This document shows, one piece after another, positions 7,483-15,512 of a stretch of DNA of 35,542 nucleotides. The DNA comes from an uncultured Dehalococcoidia bacterium. Lineage in GTDB: Bacteria; Chloroflexota; Dehalococcoidia; Tepidiformales; Tepidiformaceae. How positions within the stretch are numbered: position 1 is the stretch's first letter; each line of letters begins with the position of its first letter. The position numbers and the translations under genes are program-made. A model generated the notes under the pieces. It saw only the letters and a list, made by a program, of their open reading frames with translations, was not told where the DNA came from and ran no database searches. The stretch is from assembly GCA_938015525.1 (NCBI GenBank), contig CALLPC010000034.1, forward strand, positions 1 to 35,542, in the 5' to 3' direction.

Positions 7483-9846
7483 CTATCCGATACCCGCCGC
7501 CAGCCGTGCCACCTCGTCGGCATCCAGCCCGAGGACCTCCAGCAGCACCTCCATCGAATGCTCCCCGAGGCACGGCGCCGGCCGACGCGGCCCGCTCCGG
7601 TACCCGCTCACGATGAACTGGTGCCCCTCGTACGGCACCTCCCCCATCTCCGGGTGGACCAGCGGGTGGAAGAACTCCCGGTGTGCCAGCTGCGGGTCCC
7701 GGAGCAGGTCGCTTGAACGCTGCACGAACCCGGCCGCCACCCCTGCCGCCTGCAGCTTCCGCATCAGCTCCAGCCCGTCCTGCCCCGCCGTCCAGCCCGC
7801 CAGCCGCTCCTCCAGCTCATCCTCCCGCGCACGCCGTCCCTCCGCCGTCCGCAGGCCCGGGTCGCGCGCCCACTCCTCCCCGACCACCGCCGCCAGCCGC
7901 TCCCACATCGCATCATCCTCGACGGCGACCGCAATCCACTCGTCCGTGCCCGCCACCGGGAACGCACCGTGCGGCACCATCTCCCGGTCTCGGTTCCCCG
8001 CGCGCCGCGGCACCCGCCCATTCACCTGGTACTCCACCAGCTCCGTGGCGAGGAAGTGCAGCGCCGCCTCCATCTGCGCCTGTTCGATGCGGCAACCCTC
8101 CCCCGTCCGCTTCCACCGGTCGATGGCGGCCATCACCGCCGTCGCCAGGAACCGCGGCGCGATCGTATCCGTATACGCCGTAAATGGGCCCGATGGCGGC
8201 CGGTCGTCCCACCCCGTCACCTCATAAAACCCCGAAATCGCCGCCGCGTGGTTCCCGTACCCCGCCAGCGGCGCCCCCGGCCCCGTCTGCCCCATCAGGC
8301 AGGTGGACACGTAGACCACGTCCGGGTTCAGCGCCTTCGCCGATTCGTAATCCAGGCCGAGGTCCGCCATCGTCCCCGGCGTGAACGACTCCAGCACCAC
8401 GTCCGCCCACGCAATCAGCTTCCGCGCGATCTCCCGCCCTTCCTCCGTCTTCAGGTTCAGCGCAATCGACCGCTTCGAGGTGTTGAACGCGCCGAAAAAC
8501 TGGCTCCGGTTCGGCCCGAACACCCCATCCTTGAACGGACCCCCGACCCGCAGCCGGTCCGGCGGGTTCGAGGTCTCGATGCGGATGACGTCCGCCCCGT
8601 GGTCCCCGAGGTACTTCCCCGTGATCGGCCCCACCCCAATCCACGAAAAATCCGCGACCTTCACCCCCGCCAGCGGGAGCGTCCCCTCCGGCTCGCCCCC
8701 GGGAACGGGCCGCGGCTGTCGCGGCGCCGGCTCGCCCGGCGGCGCCACCCTGCTCCCGAACTCCAGCGGGTCGCACTCCGCCCGCACCCACGGACCCGGC
8801 GCTTTCACCACCACCCCCGGCCGAACCTCGAGCTCCCGCCAGTACTCCCGCACCTGCAGGTGCACGAAGTCCAGGATCTCCGCCACCGTCGTCACCGGCG
8901 CGAACGTCACCCCGGTCGCCAGCCCGAGCTCCAGCAGCTCCTTCTTCGTCCGCGTCTCGATCCACCGCTGGAGCGCGTCGAGCACCTCCTCGTACGAGTA
9001 CTTCAGCGGCTCACCTGCCAGCACCTTCATGTCGTACCGGGCCCACTCCTCCCCCTCCAGCCACTCCTCCGGCACGATGCCGTCCCGCACCAGCCACTGC
9101 ATCATCGGCTTCAGCGTCGCCCCGTTCCCCAGCACCACCACCTCCCCGTCCTTCGCCCGGTACACCATCGGCAGCGTGATCGTCCCGAGCTGCAGCGCCG
9201 TGCCCGCGCGCTCGAAATCCCGCCCCTGGATAGCATGGGCGATCATCGACTGCAGCCCCGTCCAGAACACCGCTGCCTGCACCGAAACGTCGACGAACCG
9301 CCCGACCCCCGTCCGCTCCCGCAGGTGGTGCGCCACCATCGCCCCCACCGCGCTCTCCGCCGCCGCGTGCAGCCAGCACTGCGGCACCGTCACCCGGACG
9401 GGCGGCCGGTCCGGGTCGCCGTTGACCGCCATCATCCCGCCCATCGCGGCCAGCACCAGGTCCGGCGCCAGGTACTCCGCATACGGCCCATCCTGCCCGA
9501 ACGGGCTCACGGCCACGTACACCAGCCGCGGGTTCACCCCCAGCAGCACCTCGTGCCCCAGCCCGCGACCCGCCATCACCCCCGGGCCCGCGTTCTCGAA
9601 CAGGAAATCGGCCGACTTCACCAGCTCGAAGAACCGGTTCCTGCCCTCCTCCGTCGCGAGGTCCAGCGCCACCCGCTGCTTCCCCCGGTTGTACACCGCA
9701 TACCGAAGCTCATCCCGGGGCTCTGGCGCGAATCCCGGCGGCTCTACCCGGATCACCTCCGCTCCCAGGTTTGCCAGCATCAGCGGACCGAGCGCCGCCC
9801 GGCTGTCCGTCAGGTCGATGACACGGTAGGGGCTCAGCATGCCCAT
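7483..9846 (-). CDS. Double CaiB/BaiF (family III) CoA-transferase fusion
   Basis: This 787-residue protein contains two tandem family III CoA-transferase units, about residues 1-365 and 390-787, joined by a Pro/Gly-rich linker near 366-388. Each begins with the typical strand and loop (YRVIDLTDSRAALGPLMLA and VKVADFSWIGVGPITG) followed by LGAEVIRVE or HGADVIRIE. Family III enzymes usually work as interlocked dimers and move CoA between carboxylic acids through an Asp thioester intermediate. The first unit keeps an Asp in the expected place (Asp129 in LAPDLVLAAMGG), while the second has GYGNHAAAISG, with Gly531 where the Asp would align. The start ATG has AGGAGG seven bases upstream. Substrates are unknown. 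The neighbouring aldehyde oxidoreductase makes an acid-activating role plausible. Confidence 0.9.
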   Translation of the reverse strand: MGMLSPYRVIDLTDSRAALGPLMLANLGAEVIRVEPPGFAPEPRDELRYAVYNRGKQRVALDLATEEGRNRFFELVKSADFLFENAGPGVMAGRGLGHEVLLGVNPRLVYVAVSPFGQDGPYAEYLAPDLVLAAMGGMMAVNGDPDRPPVRVTVPQCWLHAAAESAVGAMVAHHLRERTGVGRFVDVSVQAAVFWTGLQSMIAHAIQGRDFERAGTALQLGTITLPMVYRAKDGEVVVLGNGATLKPMMQWLVRDGIVPEEWLEGEEWARYDMKVLAGEPLKYSYEEVLDALQRWIETRTKKELLELGLATGVTFAPVTTVAEILDFVHLQVREYWRELEVRPGVVVKAPGPWVRAECDPLEFGSRVAPPGEPAPRQPRPVPGGEPEGTLPLAGVKVADFSWIGVGPITGKYLGDHGADVIRIETSNPPDRLRVGGPFKDGVFGPNRSQFFGAFNTSKRSIALNLKTEEGREIARKLIAWADVVLESFTPGTMADLGLDYESAKALNPDVVYVSTCLMGQTGPGAPLAGYGNHAAAISGFYEVTGWDDRPPSGPFTAYTDTIAPRFLATAVMAAIDRWKRTGEGCRIEQAQMEAALHFLATELVEYQVNGRVPRRAGNRDREMVPHGAFPVAGTDEWIAVAVEDDAMWERLAAVVGEEWARDPGLRTAEGRRAREDELEERLAGWTAGQDGLELMRKLQAAGVAAGFVQRSSDLLRDPQLAHREFFHPLVHPEMGEVPYEGHQFIVSGYRSGPRRPAPCLGEHSMEVLLEVLGLDADEVARLAAGIG

Positions 9847-9934
9847 CGACCGTCCTCCTCTCGTTTCGTCTCCTGCTCGCGTCGCTTCGGCGTCGTCGCG
9901 CTCACCCCGTTCGCCCGGGCCGGCGGCCCGAGCC

Positions 9935-10192
9935 CTACTTCTGCTCCAGCCGGTCCAGCCGGCCCATCAGCTTCTGGTCGATGCTGTAATGGCGCAGCAC
10001 CTCCCAGCCCAGGATCCCCACGCCTGCGACGATGCCCCCCGTCACCGCCAGCCACCCGGTGTCGTTCGCCGCACCCACCCCCACCAGCACCGCCCCTGCC
10101 CCGGCGACCAGCGCGCCAAGCGCCGATGTCACGTGCCCCGACTCGTCCGTGTGGGCCCGCCGGGTGGATTCGCCCAGCACCCGTCGCAGCAT
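9935..10192 (-). CDS. Small two-helix membrane protein, function unknown
   Basis: This 85-residue protein begins at an ATG with GAGGAGGAG immediately upstream (three-base gap), a strong ribosome-binding site that supports it as a real gene. Two hydrophobic segments are visible, about 23-44 (SALGALVAGAGAVLVGVGAA) and 47-66 (WLAVTGGIVAGVGILGWEVL). They are followed by a short charged C-terminus ending RLDRLEQK that could form a coiled coil. The N-terminus is charged and faces the cytoplasm under the positive-inside rule. No family is recognised. It lies 88 nt before the CoA-transferase gene on the same strand and just past the terminator of the Calx-beta gene, so it may be the first gene of the following transcript. 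Confidence 0.68.
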   Translation of the reverse strand: MLRRVLGESTRRAHTDESGHVTSALGALVAGAGAVLVGVGAANDTGWLAVTGGIVAGVGILGWEVLRHYSIDQKLMGRLDRLEQK

Positions 10193-10264
10193 GCGCTCCT
10201 CCTCGATGACCTGAATCGGTTGGAACTATAGCAGGTCGGCCCTGTCCCTGGACGCCCATCGCAC

Positions 10265-10296
10265 GAAAAATGGGGCCGCTTGCGGCCCCATTTTTC
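10265..10296. terminator. Perfect 15-bp bidirectional-type terminator
   Basis: GAAAAATGGGGCCGC is followed by a two-base TT loop and its exact complement. The A-run on one side and T-run on the other make it able to act in both directions. It lies 22 nt after the stop of the Calx-beta/IPT gene and is the strongest intrinsic terminator in the window. Confidence 0.92.
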
Positions 10297-10318
10297 ATGC
10301 CGGTCCTCCCGCCGGTCC

Positions 10319-12901
10319 CTAGTTCGCCGGCGCCACCCACGTCAGGACCGACGGCGCCGTCGGCCGCAGCGCGATGAAATACGCCGTCCCGGTACGGAAC
10401 GTGGTGAAGTCGTTCGCCCCCGGCACGTTCTCCGTCCCCGGGAAGTACCCGCCCCATGTCTGCGTCTGCGGGTTGAACCGCCACACGGCCCCGACCTGCC
10501 CCGAGATGTTCGTCGTCCCCGTCTGCGTCCCGCCAATCGCCTGGCTGATCGGCTTGCTGTCCGCGCCCGTCCACACGATGAGCGTAAACGTCCGGTAGAG
10601 CGTGTACGTGATCGTCCCGGCCGAAGTCACGCTGAAATCGTCGGCTGACGTGTTCGCGCTCGTGCCGGCGGGCGTCGTCACCCGCACGTCGTACGTCCCC
10701 GCGGCCAGCCCGGCAGGGACCGTCGCCGTGATGGTCGTGCTGCTGACCACCGTGAACGCCGCAGCCGTCGTCCCGAACGTCACCGCCGTGGCGCCCGTGA
10801 AGTTCGTGCCCGTCACCGTCACCGTCGTCCCCGGCGGCCCGCTCGTCGGGCTCACGCCCGTCACCGTCGGGGCGGGCGTCCCCGTGCAGGTGAAGTCGTC
10901 CGCCGCCGTATTCGGGCTCGTCCCGCCCGGCGTCGTCACCCGCACGTCCACCACGCCCGGGCCCTGCGCCGGCGCCACCGCCACCAGCTGCGTCGGCGAA
11001 ATGTACGTGAACACCGCCGTGATGCCCCCGAACGTCACCGACATGCCGCTCGAGGTAAAGCCCGTCCCCGTTACGGTCACCGCCAGTGTCCCGTTGCACA
11101 GGCCCGTCACAGGCGAGAGCGCCGTTACCGTCGGCCCCGCCGTGTAGACGAAATCATTCGCCGGGCCGGTCGTCACGTTCTGCCCGTTCGGCGTCGTCAC
11201 CACTACCTCCACCACCCCCGCCGGGTGCGGCGGCGTCACACACGTAATCGTCGTCGCACTGACCACCACCAGCGACGTGCACGGGATGCCCCCGAACGTC
11301 ACCGAGGTCGCCCCGGTGAAGTTCTGCCCGGTGATCGTCACCGCCGTCCCGCCCGCCGTCGGCCCGGCCCCCGGCACGACCGACGTGATGACGGGGATGA
11401 TGGTCGAATCCGTAATCGTCAGCGTCGCCGTCGACGGCGTCCCCAGCACCGCCCCGCCCGTCGGGTTGCTCAGCTGCAAGATGACCGTCTCCGGTCCCTC
11501 CGTGAGCGTATCCGGCAAAGGGGTCACCGTGAACGACTTCGTCCCGCCCTCGCCGTTCGCCCACGAGAGCGTCCCGCTCGTCGCGAGGTAGTCCGTCCCG
11601 GCCGTCGCCGTCCCGCCCGCCACAGTCGCATAGTCCACCGTCACCGCACCCGTCGTCCCGCCCGTCCGCGAAACCGTGATGGTGACCGGTCCGCCCGCTT
11701 CTGTCCCCGTGAACGCCGCCGAGGTGAACTGCAGGCTCCCCGTCCCGTCGTCGTCCTGGATCGTCAGCGTCGCCGTCGAGGGCGTCCCGAGCGTCGCCCC
11801 GCCCGTCGGCGAGCTGAGCGCGAGGTTGACCGTCTCCGGTCCCTCCACGAGCGTGTCCTGCAGGACCGGGATGGTGCAGAACTTCGGAGCGGTGTCGCCG
11901 GACGCCCAGTTCAGCACCTGGCCGGTCACCGCCGTGTAGTCAGCGCCGGCCGTCGCCGTCCCGCCCGTCGTGCTGCACTGGACGCTCACGGCGCCCGTGC
12001 TCCCGTTCACCCGCGTCACCGCGATGCTCGCCGTCCCGGCGCCCTCGTTCACGCTGTACGTCGCCTGCGCGAACTGCAGGCTCCCGGGCCCGTCGTCGTC
12101 CACGACCGTGATGGTGTGCGTCATGTGGGTGCCGCCCCCGCCAGTGAAGCCCGTCGTCGGCGTTCCCAGCTCCAGGGCGATCGTCTCATTCAGTTCCGTC
12201 ATCGTGTCCCCGACGACCGTCACCACGCAGTTCTTCGGCCCCGTCTCGCCCGGGTTGAATGTGATCACCTGATTCGTGAACGAGTAGTCCACGCCGCCGC
12301 CGGTTGCCGTCCCCGGCGAGGCCGCGAGTTTGCACGTCACGCTGTCCGTCCCGGTTGTGCTCCCTTCCCGGACCACCGCCACGTTGACGGTCTGCGTCCC
12401 GCTGTTCCCTTCCACGACGCTCGAGCTGCTGCCCTGGAACGAGTACTTCGGTGGTCCGTCGTCATCCAGGATCGTCACCACCGCACTCGTGATGCCCGGT
12501 GTGCTCCCGGACGGGACCGTAATCGTCACACTGAACGTTTCGGTCGGCTCGGCCACGGTATCTTCGATGGTCGAGATCGTGAACGAGAATGACGTACTCC
12601 CCGGCACCGTGAACAGGTACGAAACGATGCCCGGGTGTACGTAATCAGTCCCGGCGGCCGCCGCCCCGTTGGTGATCGTGATGCCGATGAGGACGTTCTG
12701 GGTCCCCCCGGTCCGGTTGATCGTGATCGTCACCGGGTCGCCCTCGGTCACCGTATACGACGCCGAGCTCAGGCTGAACGTCCCGTCCGCCCGCGCTTCC
12801 CGCAGCCCGGTGGCTACCGCCATCACCGCTGCCGCGAACCCCGCCAGGACCAGCAGCAGATTGCGCCGCACGGGGTAACGCATCGCGCTCGTCGCTCGCA
12901 T
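10319..12901 (-). CDS. Secreted Calx-beta / IPT-TIG repeat protein
   Basis: This 860-residue extracellular protein starts with a signal peptide (RRNLLLVLAGFAAAVMAVAT, likely cleaved after ARA at residue 38). Four Calx-beta units follow at about 39-149, 150-272, 273-387 and 388-500. Each has a TEG/NEG strand and ends in ILDDDG-like acidic loops that bind Ca2+ in this family. Three IPT/TIG immunoglobulin-like domains come next (about 501-588, 589-674, 675-760; for example GPTAGGTAVTITGQNF). The last 100 residues form a separate domain with FTLIVWTGADSKPI and VWRFNPQTQTWGGYFPG, a pattern I associate with Chloroflexota surface proteins. No membrane anchor or sortase motif is seen. The ATG at 12899-12901 is chosen because GGAGG lies seven bases upstream and it opens directly into the signal peptide. 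A role in adhesion or matrix is inferred. Confidence 0.9.
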   Translation of the reverse strand: MRATSAMRYPVRRNLLLVLAGFAAAVMAVATGLREARADGTFSLSSASYTVTEGDPVTITINRTGGTQNVLIGITITNGAAAAGTDYVHPGIVSYLFTVPGSTSFSFTISTIEDTVAEPTETFSVTITVPSGSTPGITSAVVTILDDDGPPKYSFQGSSSSVVEGNSGTQTVNVAVVREGSTTGTDSVTCKLAASPGTATGGGVDYSFTNQVITFNPGETGPKNCVVTVVGDTMTELNETIALELGTPTTGFTGGGGTHMTHTITVVDDDGPGSLQFAQATYSVNEGAGTASIAVTRVNGSTGAVSVQCSTTGGTATAGADYTAVTGQVLNWASGDTAPKFCTIPVLQDTLVEGPETVNLALSSPTGGATLGTPSTATLTIQDDDGTGSLQFTSAAFTGTEAGGPVTITVSRTGGTTGAVTVDYATVAGGTATAGTDYLATSGTLSWANGEGGTKSFTVTPLPDTLTEGPETVILQLSNPTGGAVLGTPSTATLTITDSTIIPVITSVVPGAGPTAGGTAVTITGQNFTGATSVTFGGIPCTSLVVVSATTITCVTPPHPAGVVEVVVTTPNGQNVTTGPANDFVYTAGPTVTALSPVTGLCNGTLAVTVTGTGFTSSGMSVTFGGITAVFTYISPTQLVAVAPAQGPGVVDVRVTTPGGTSPNTAADDFTCTGTPAPTVTGVSPTSGPPGTTVTVTGTNFTGATAVTFGTTAAAFTVVSSTTITATVPAGLAAGTYDVRVTTPAGTSANTSADDFSVTSAGTITYTLYRTFTLIVWTGADSKPISQAIGGTQTGTTNISGQVGAVWRFNPQTQTWGGYFPGTENVPGANDFTTFRTGTAYFIALRPTAPSVLTWVAPAN
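11399..12085 (-). repeat. Tandem 345-bp Calx-beta DNA repeat
   Basis: Calx-beta units 3 and 4 are also repeated at DNA level with a period of 345 bp (115 codons). Examples are GAACTGCAGGCTCCC at 11726 and 12071, GTCAGCGTCGCCGTCGA at 11418 and 11763, and GACCGTCTCCGGTCCCTCC at 11482 and 11828. The identity points to a fairly recent internal duplication. Confidence 0.8.
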
Positions 12902-12986
12902 GTGCACACCTCCTGCAGTTCCAGAACGTCCGCTCGCCGTTCCCGTGTTCCCGGCGCGCGGGGGCACTCCGTAACTCTACCCAGAG

Positions 12987-12992
12987 TGTCAA
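12987..12992 (-). promoter_or_regulatory. Possible -35 element upstream of the Calx-beta gene
   Basis: The minus strand reads TTGACA here, an exact consensus -35 hexamer, 86 nt before the chosen ATG. No good -10 hexamer is seen at 16-18 nt spacing, so only the hexamer itself is reported. The rest of 12902-13061 shows no gene. Confidence 0.25.
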
Positions 12993-13061
12993 GATTCCCG
13001 CAGCCGGTGTTCCCTTACATGCCAGGGCACCGGGCCCCGCGCCCGTGCCCGGGAACGTAAA

Positions 13062-13082
13062 GGCGGCCTTTACCAGGCCGCC
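13062..13082 (-). terminator. Terminator of the carboxyltransferase gene
   Basis: An 8-bp GC stem (GGCGGCCT with its complement, five-base loop) starts four bases past the stop of the carboxyltransferase gene. On the minus strand it is followed by TTTACGTT, a short U-rich tail. Confidence 0.75.
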
Positions 13083-13086
13083 GCTC

Positions 13087-14658
13087 CTACGGCCGGTGCC
13101 CCCGCAGCCGCGGCCCCAGCTGGTGACGCTCTACCGCATACGCCTGCTCCACCCAGTCGCACAGGACCGGGCGCGTATCCCGCGGGTCGATCAGGTGCTC
13201 CACCCCGAACGCGTGCGCCGTCCGCAGCGGCGACCGCACCGCCCCCAGCTTCGCCAGCAGCTCCGCCCGGAGCGCCTCCGGGTCCTCCGCCGCTGCCAGG
13301 TCCCGCTTGTACGCCGCCTCGATCCCGCCCTCCAGCGGCAGCGACCCCCAGTCCGCGCTCGGCCACGCATACCGCAGGTTCAGCCCGGCGGTGTTCGCGT
13401 GCCCGGCCCCCGCCACCCCGTACACCCGCCGCAGGATGACCGTCACCCACGGCACCTTCGCCTGGAACACCGCCGCCAGCGCCTGCGCCCCCTTCCGGAT
13501 CGTCGCCGCCTTCTCGCCCCACGTCCCGATGACGAACCCCGGCTGGTCCACCAGGTTCACACACGGCAGGTGGAACGTGTCGCACAGGTCGACGAATCGC
13601 ACCAGCTTCTCACTCCCCTGGGCCGTCAGCCCGCCGCCGTAGTGGTACGGGTCGTTCGCCAGCACCCCCACCGGATACCCATCCAGCCGCGCCAGCCCCG
13701 TCACCACGCTCTGCCCCCACCCGGCGCCGATTTCGAAGAACGACTCCCGGTCGAACACGCTCGCGATGATCTGCCGCACCCGATACGGCCGCCGCCGGTT
13801 CTTCGGGACCGCCCCGATGAGCCACTCGTCCCGGCGCTGCGGGTCGTCGGTCGGTGCCGCCCGCGCCGGCTGCTCCCACGCATTCTGCGGCAGGTACGAA
13901 AGGAACCGCCGAATCTGCGCGAACGCCTCCTCCTCGCTCTCGGCGAGGTTGTCGACCACCCCGTTCCGCCAGTGAATCTCCCAGCCGCCGAGCTCCTCCT
14001 TCGTCACCTTCTCCCCCATCCCCGCCTCCACCACCGGCGGCCCCGCCACGAAGACCTGTGAGATCCCCCGCACCATCACGCTGAAGTGGGACGTCACCAC
14101 CCGCGCTGCCCCCAGCCCCGCCACGCTCCCCAGCGCGGCCGCCACGACCGGCACCTCCGAGAGGTTCGCAAGTACCGTGTCCCAGCCCGGGTTCGCCGGG
14201 ATGTACGTGTGCCCCTGCGTCCCCTGCGTCCGGACGCTGCCGCCCCCGCCCGTGCCATCCACCAGCCGGATGAGCGGCACCTTCAGCTCCCGCGCCATCC
14301 GCTCGGCATACACCTGCTTCCCGGCGATCGCAGCATCCGCCGCTCCGCCGCGCACCGTGAAATCGTCCCCGCCCACCACCACCCGCCGCCCGTCGACCCG
14401 CGCCATCCCGGCCACGAAGTTCGCCGGCCGGAAGCTCACCAGGTTCCCCTCCTCGTCGTACTCCGCCTTCCCCGCCAGCACCCCCACCTCCGCGAAACTC
14501 CCCGGGTCCACCAGCTTCGCGATCCGCTCCCGCACCGTCAGCTTCCCGCCCGCGTGCTGCCGCGCGATGTTCTCCGGCCCGCCCATCCCGTAGGCGAGCT
14601 GCTCCCGCCGGCGAATCTCCTCCACCTCCGGGAGCCACGTCTCGTCTGCCTGCGCCAT
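13087..14658 (-). CDS. Acyl-CoA carboxylase, carboxyltransferase (beta) subunit
   Basis: This 523-residue protein matches the biotin-dependent carboxyltransferase family (propionyl-CoA, methylcrotonyl-CoA or related). Its two crotonase-like halves carry GKLTVRERIAKLVDPGSF near residue 38, the oxyanion segment DGTGGGGSVRTQG near 135, GSVAGLGAARVV near 177, and in the second half LVDQPGFVIGTWGEKA and GVAGAGHANTAG. It transfers carboxylate from carboxybiotin to an acyl-CoA in the cytoplasm. The start ATG has GGGGGTG a few bases upstream. No biotin carboxylase or biotin carrier gene is present in the window, so the partner must be elsewhere and the acyl-CoA substrate is open. The gene ends four bases before its terminator hairpin. 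Confidence 0.9.
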   Translation of the reverse strand: MAQADETWLPEVEEIRRREQLAYGMGGPENIARQHAGGKLTVRERIAKLVDPGSFAEVGVLAGKAEYDEEGNLVSFRPANFVAGMARVDGRRVVVGGDDFTVRGGAADAAIAGKQVYAERMARELKVPLIRLVDGTGGGGSVRTQGTQGHTYIPANPGWDTVLANLSEVPVVAAALGSVAGLGAARVVTSHFSVMVRGISQVFVAGPPVVEAGMGEKVTKEELGGWEIHWRNGVVDNLAESEEEAFAQIRRFLSYLPQNAWEQPARAAPTDDPQRRDEWLIGAVPKNRRRPYRVRQIIASVFDRESFFEIGAGWGQSVVTGLARLDGYPVGVLANDPYHYGGGLTAQGSEKLVRFVDLCDTFHLPCVNLVDQPGFVIGTWGEKAATIRKGAQALAAVFQAKVPWVTVILRRVYGVAGAGHANTAGLNLRYAWPSADWGSLPLEGGIEAAYKRDLAAAEDPEALRAELLAKLGAVRSPLRTAHAFGVEHLIDPRDTRPVLCDWVEQAYAVERHQLGPRLRGHRP

Positions 14659-14747
14659 CGCACACCCCCTGCCTGGTCGGTCCGCTCGCCGCCGATTCTA
14701 CGCCCTCGAGCGCTCCCGCCCCGCCGCCGGGGGCGCGTTTCGGGTTG

Positions 14748-15512
14748 CTACTGCCGCACCCGCGACCGCAGCGCCAGCAGCGTCAGCGTCAGCGTCACTG
14801 CCCCGACTGCCAGCACCGCGATGCCGCCCCGCGCCAGCGCCGCCGCATCCCACCCCTCCGTCACCAGCGTTCGCATCCCGACCAGGATGTAGGTCACCGG
14901 GTTCACCCGCGCCACCGCCTCCAGCCACGGTGCGAAGACCTCCACCGGCGCGAACGTCGGCGCCAGGAACAGCAGCGGGAAAAAGATGATGAACCCCGCC
15001 TGGGCCGCCTGCGGGCTCCCGGTCCTCAGCGCAATCGCCACCCCGATGCCCGAGTACGCCAGCGCGAACCCGAACGTCGCCCCCAGCAAGACGACGACCC
15101 CCGCCGCCCCCGTCGCGAACCCCGAACCGTACAGCACCGCCAGGACCACGATACCCGCCCCCAGGATTACCGCCTTCACCGCGTCCGCCAGCATCCGCCC
15201 CAGCACGATCGCCAATCGCGGCGTCGACGTCAGCGCCAGCTTCTCGAAATACCCCGACTGGATGTCCAGCGTCAGCGCCAGCCCGGCCCCGCTCGCCACG
15301 CCGGCCGCCCCCTGCAGGACCGCCACCGGAAGCTGGAACCCCTTGTAATCGGCCACGCCGAACGCCTCCCGCGCGACCGACCCCACCGCCCCCACCGTCA
15401 CGACATAAAAGAACAGCGGGATGAACGCGTTTGCCGCCTCATTCGCCGGCTGGCGCACCGACTCCCGCAGCGCCCGCAGCGTGAGCAGCCACGTCGCGAC
15501 CAGCCCGTTCAT
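14748..15512 (-). CDS. ABC-2 type exporter permease (DrrB-like)
   Basis: This 254-residue integral membrane protein has about six hydrophobic segments and the ABC-2 pattern. A cytoplasmic N-terminus leads into ANEAANAFIPLFFYVVTVGA. The central region is GYFEKLALTSTPRLAIVLGR, the conserved loop that couples to the ATPase. Near the end is the segment ARVNPVTYILVGMR, typical of DrrB/NodJ-type permeases. It pairs with the ATPase gene upstream through a 4-bp ATGA overlap (15509-15512). Such pairs export drugs, lipids or polysaccharides; the cargo is not evident. An 89-nt gap with no gene separates it from the carboxyltransferase gene downstream. Confidence 0.9.
   Translation of the reverse strand: MNGLVATWLLTLRALRESVRQPANEAANAFIPLFFYVVTVGAVGSVAREAFGVADYKGFQLPVAVLQGAAGVASGAGLALTLDIQSGYFEKLALTSTPRLAIVLGRMLADAVKAVILGAGIVVLAVLYGSGFATGAAGVVVLLGATFGFALAYSGIGVAIALRTGSPQAAQAGFIIFFPLLFLAPTFAPVEVFAPWLEAVARVNPVTYILVGMRTLVTEGWDAAALARGGIAVLAVGAVTLTLTLLALRSRVRQ

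Noticed and set aside
5495..7573. 692-residue version of the aldehyde oxidoreductase
   Set aside because: The first 63 residues overlap the end of the CoA-transferase gene and are low-complexity. The TTG with GGAGG gives the normal family length.
7969..10209. Plus-strand open frame of 746 codons opposite the CoA-transferase
   Set aside because: No ribosome-binding site or domain, and composition typical of antisense frames in this window.
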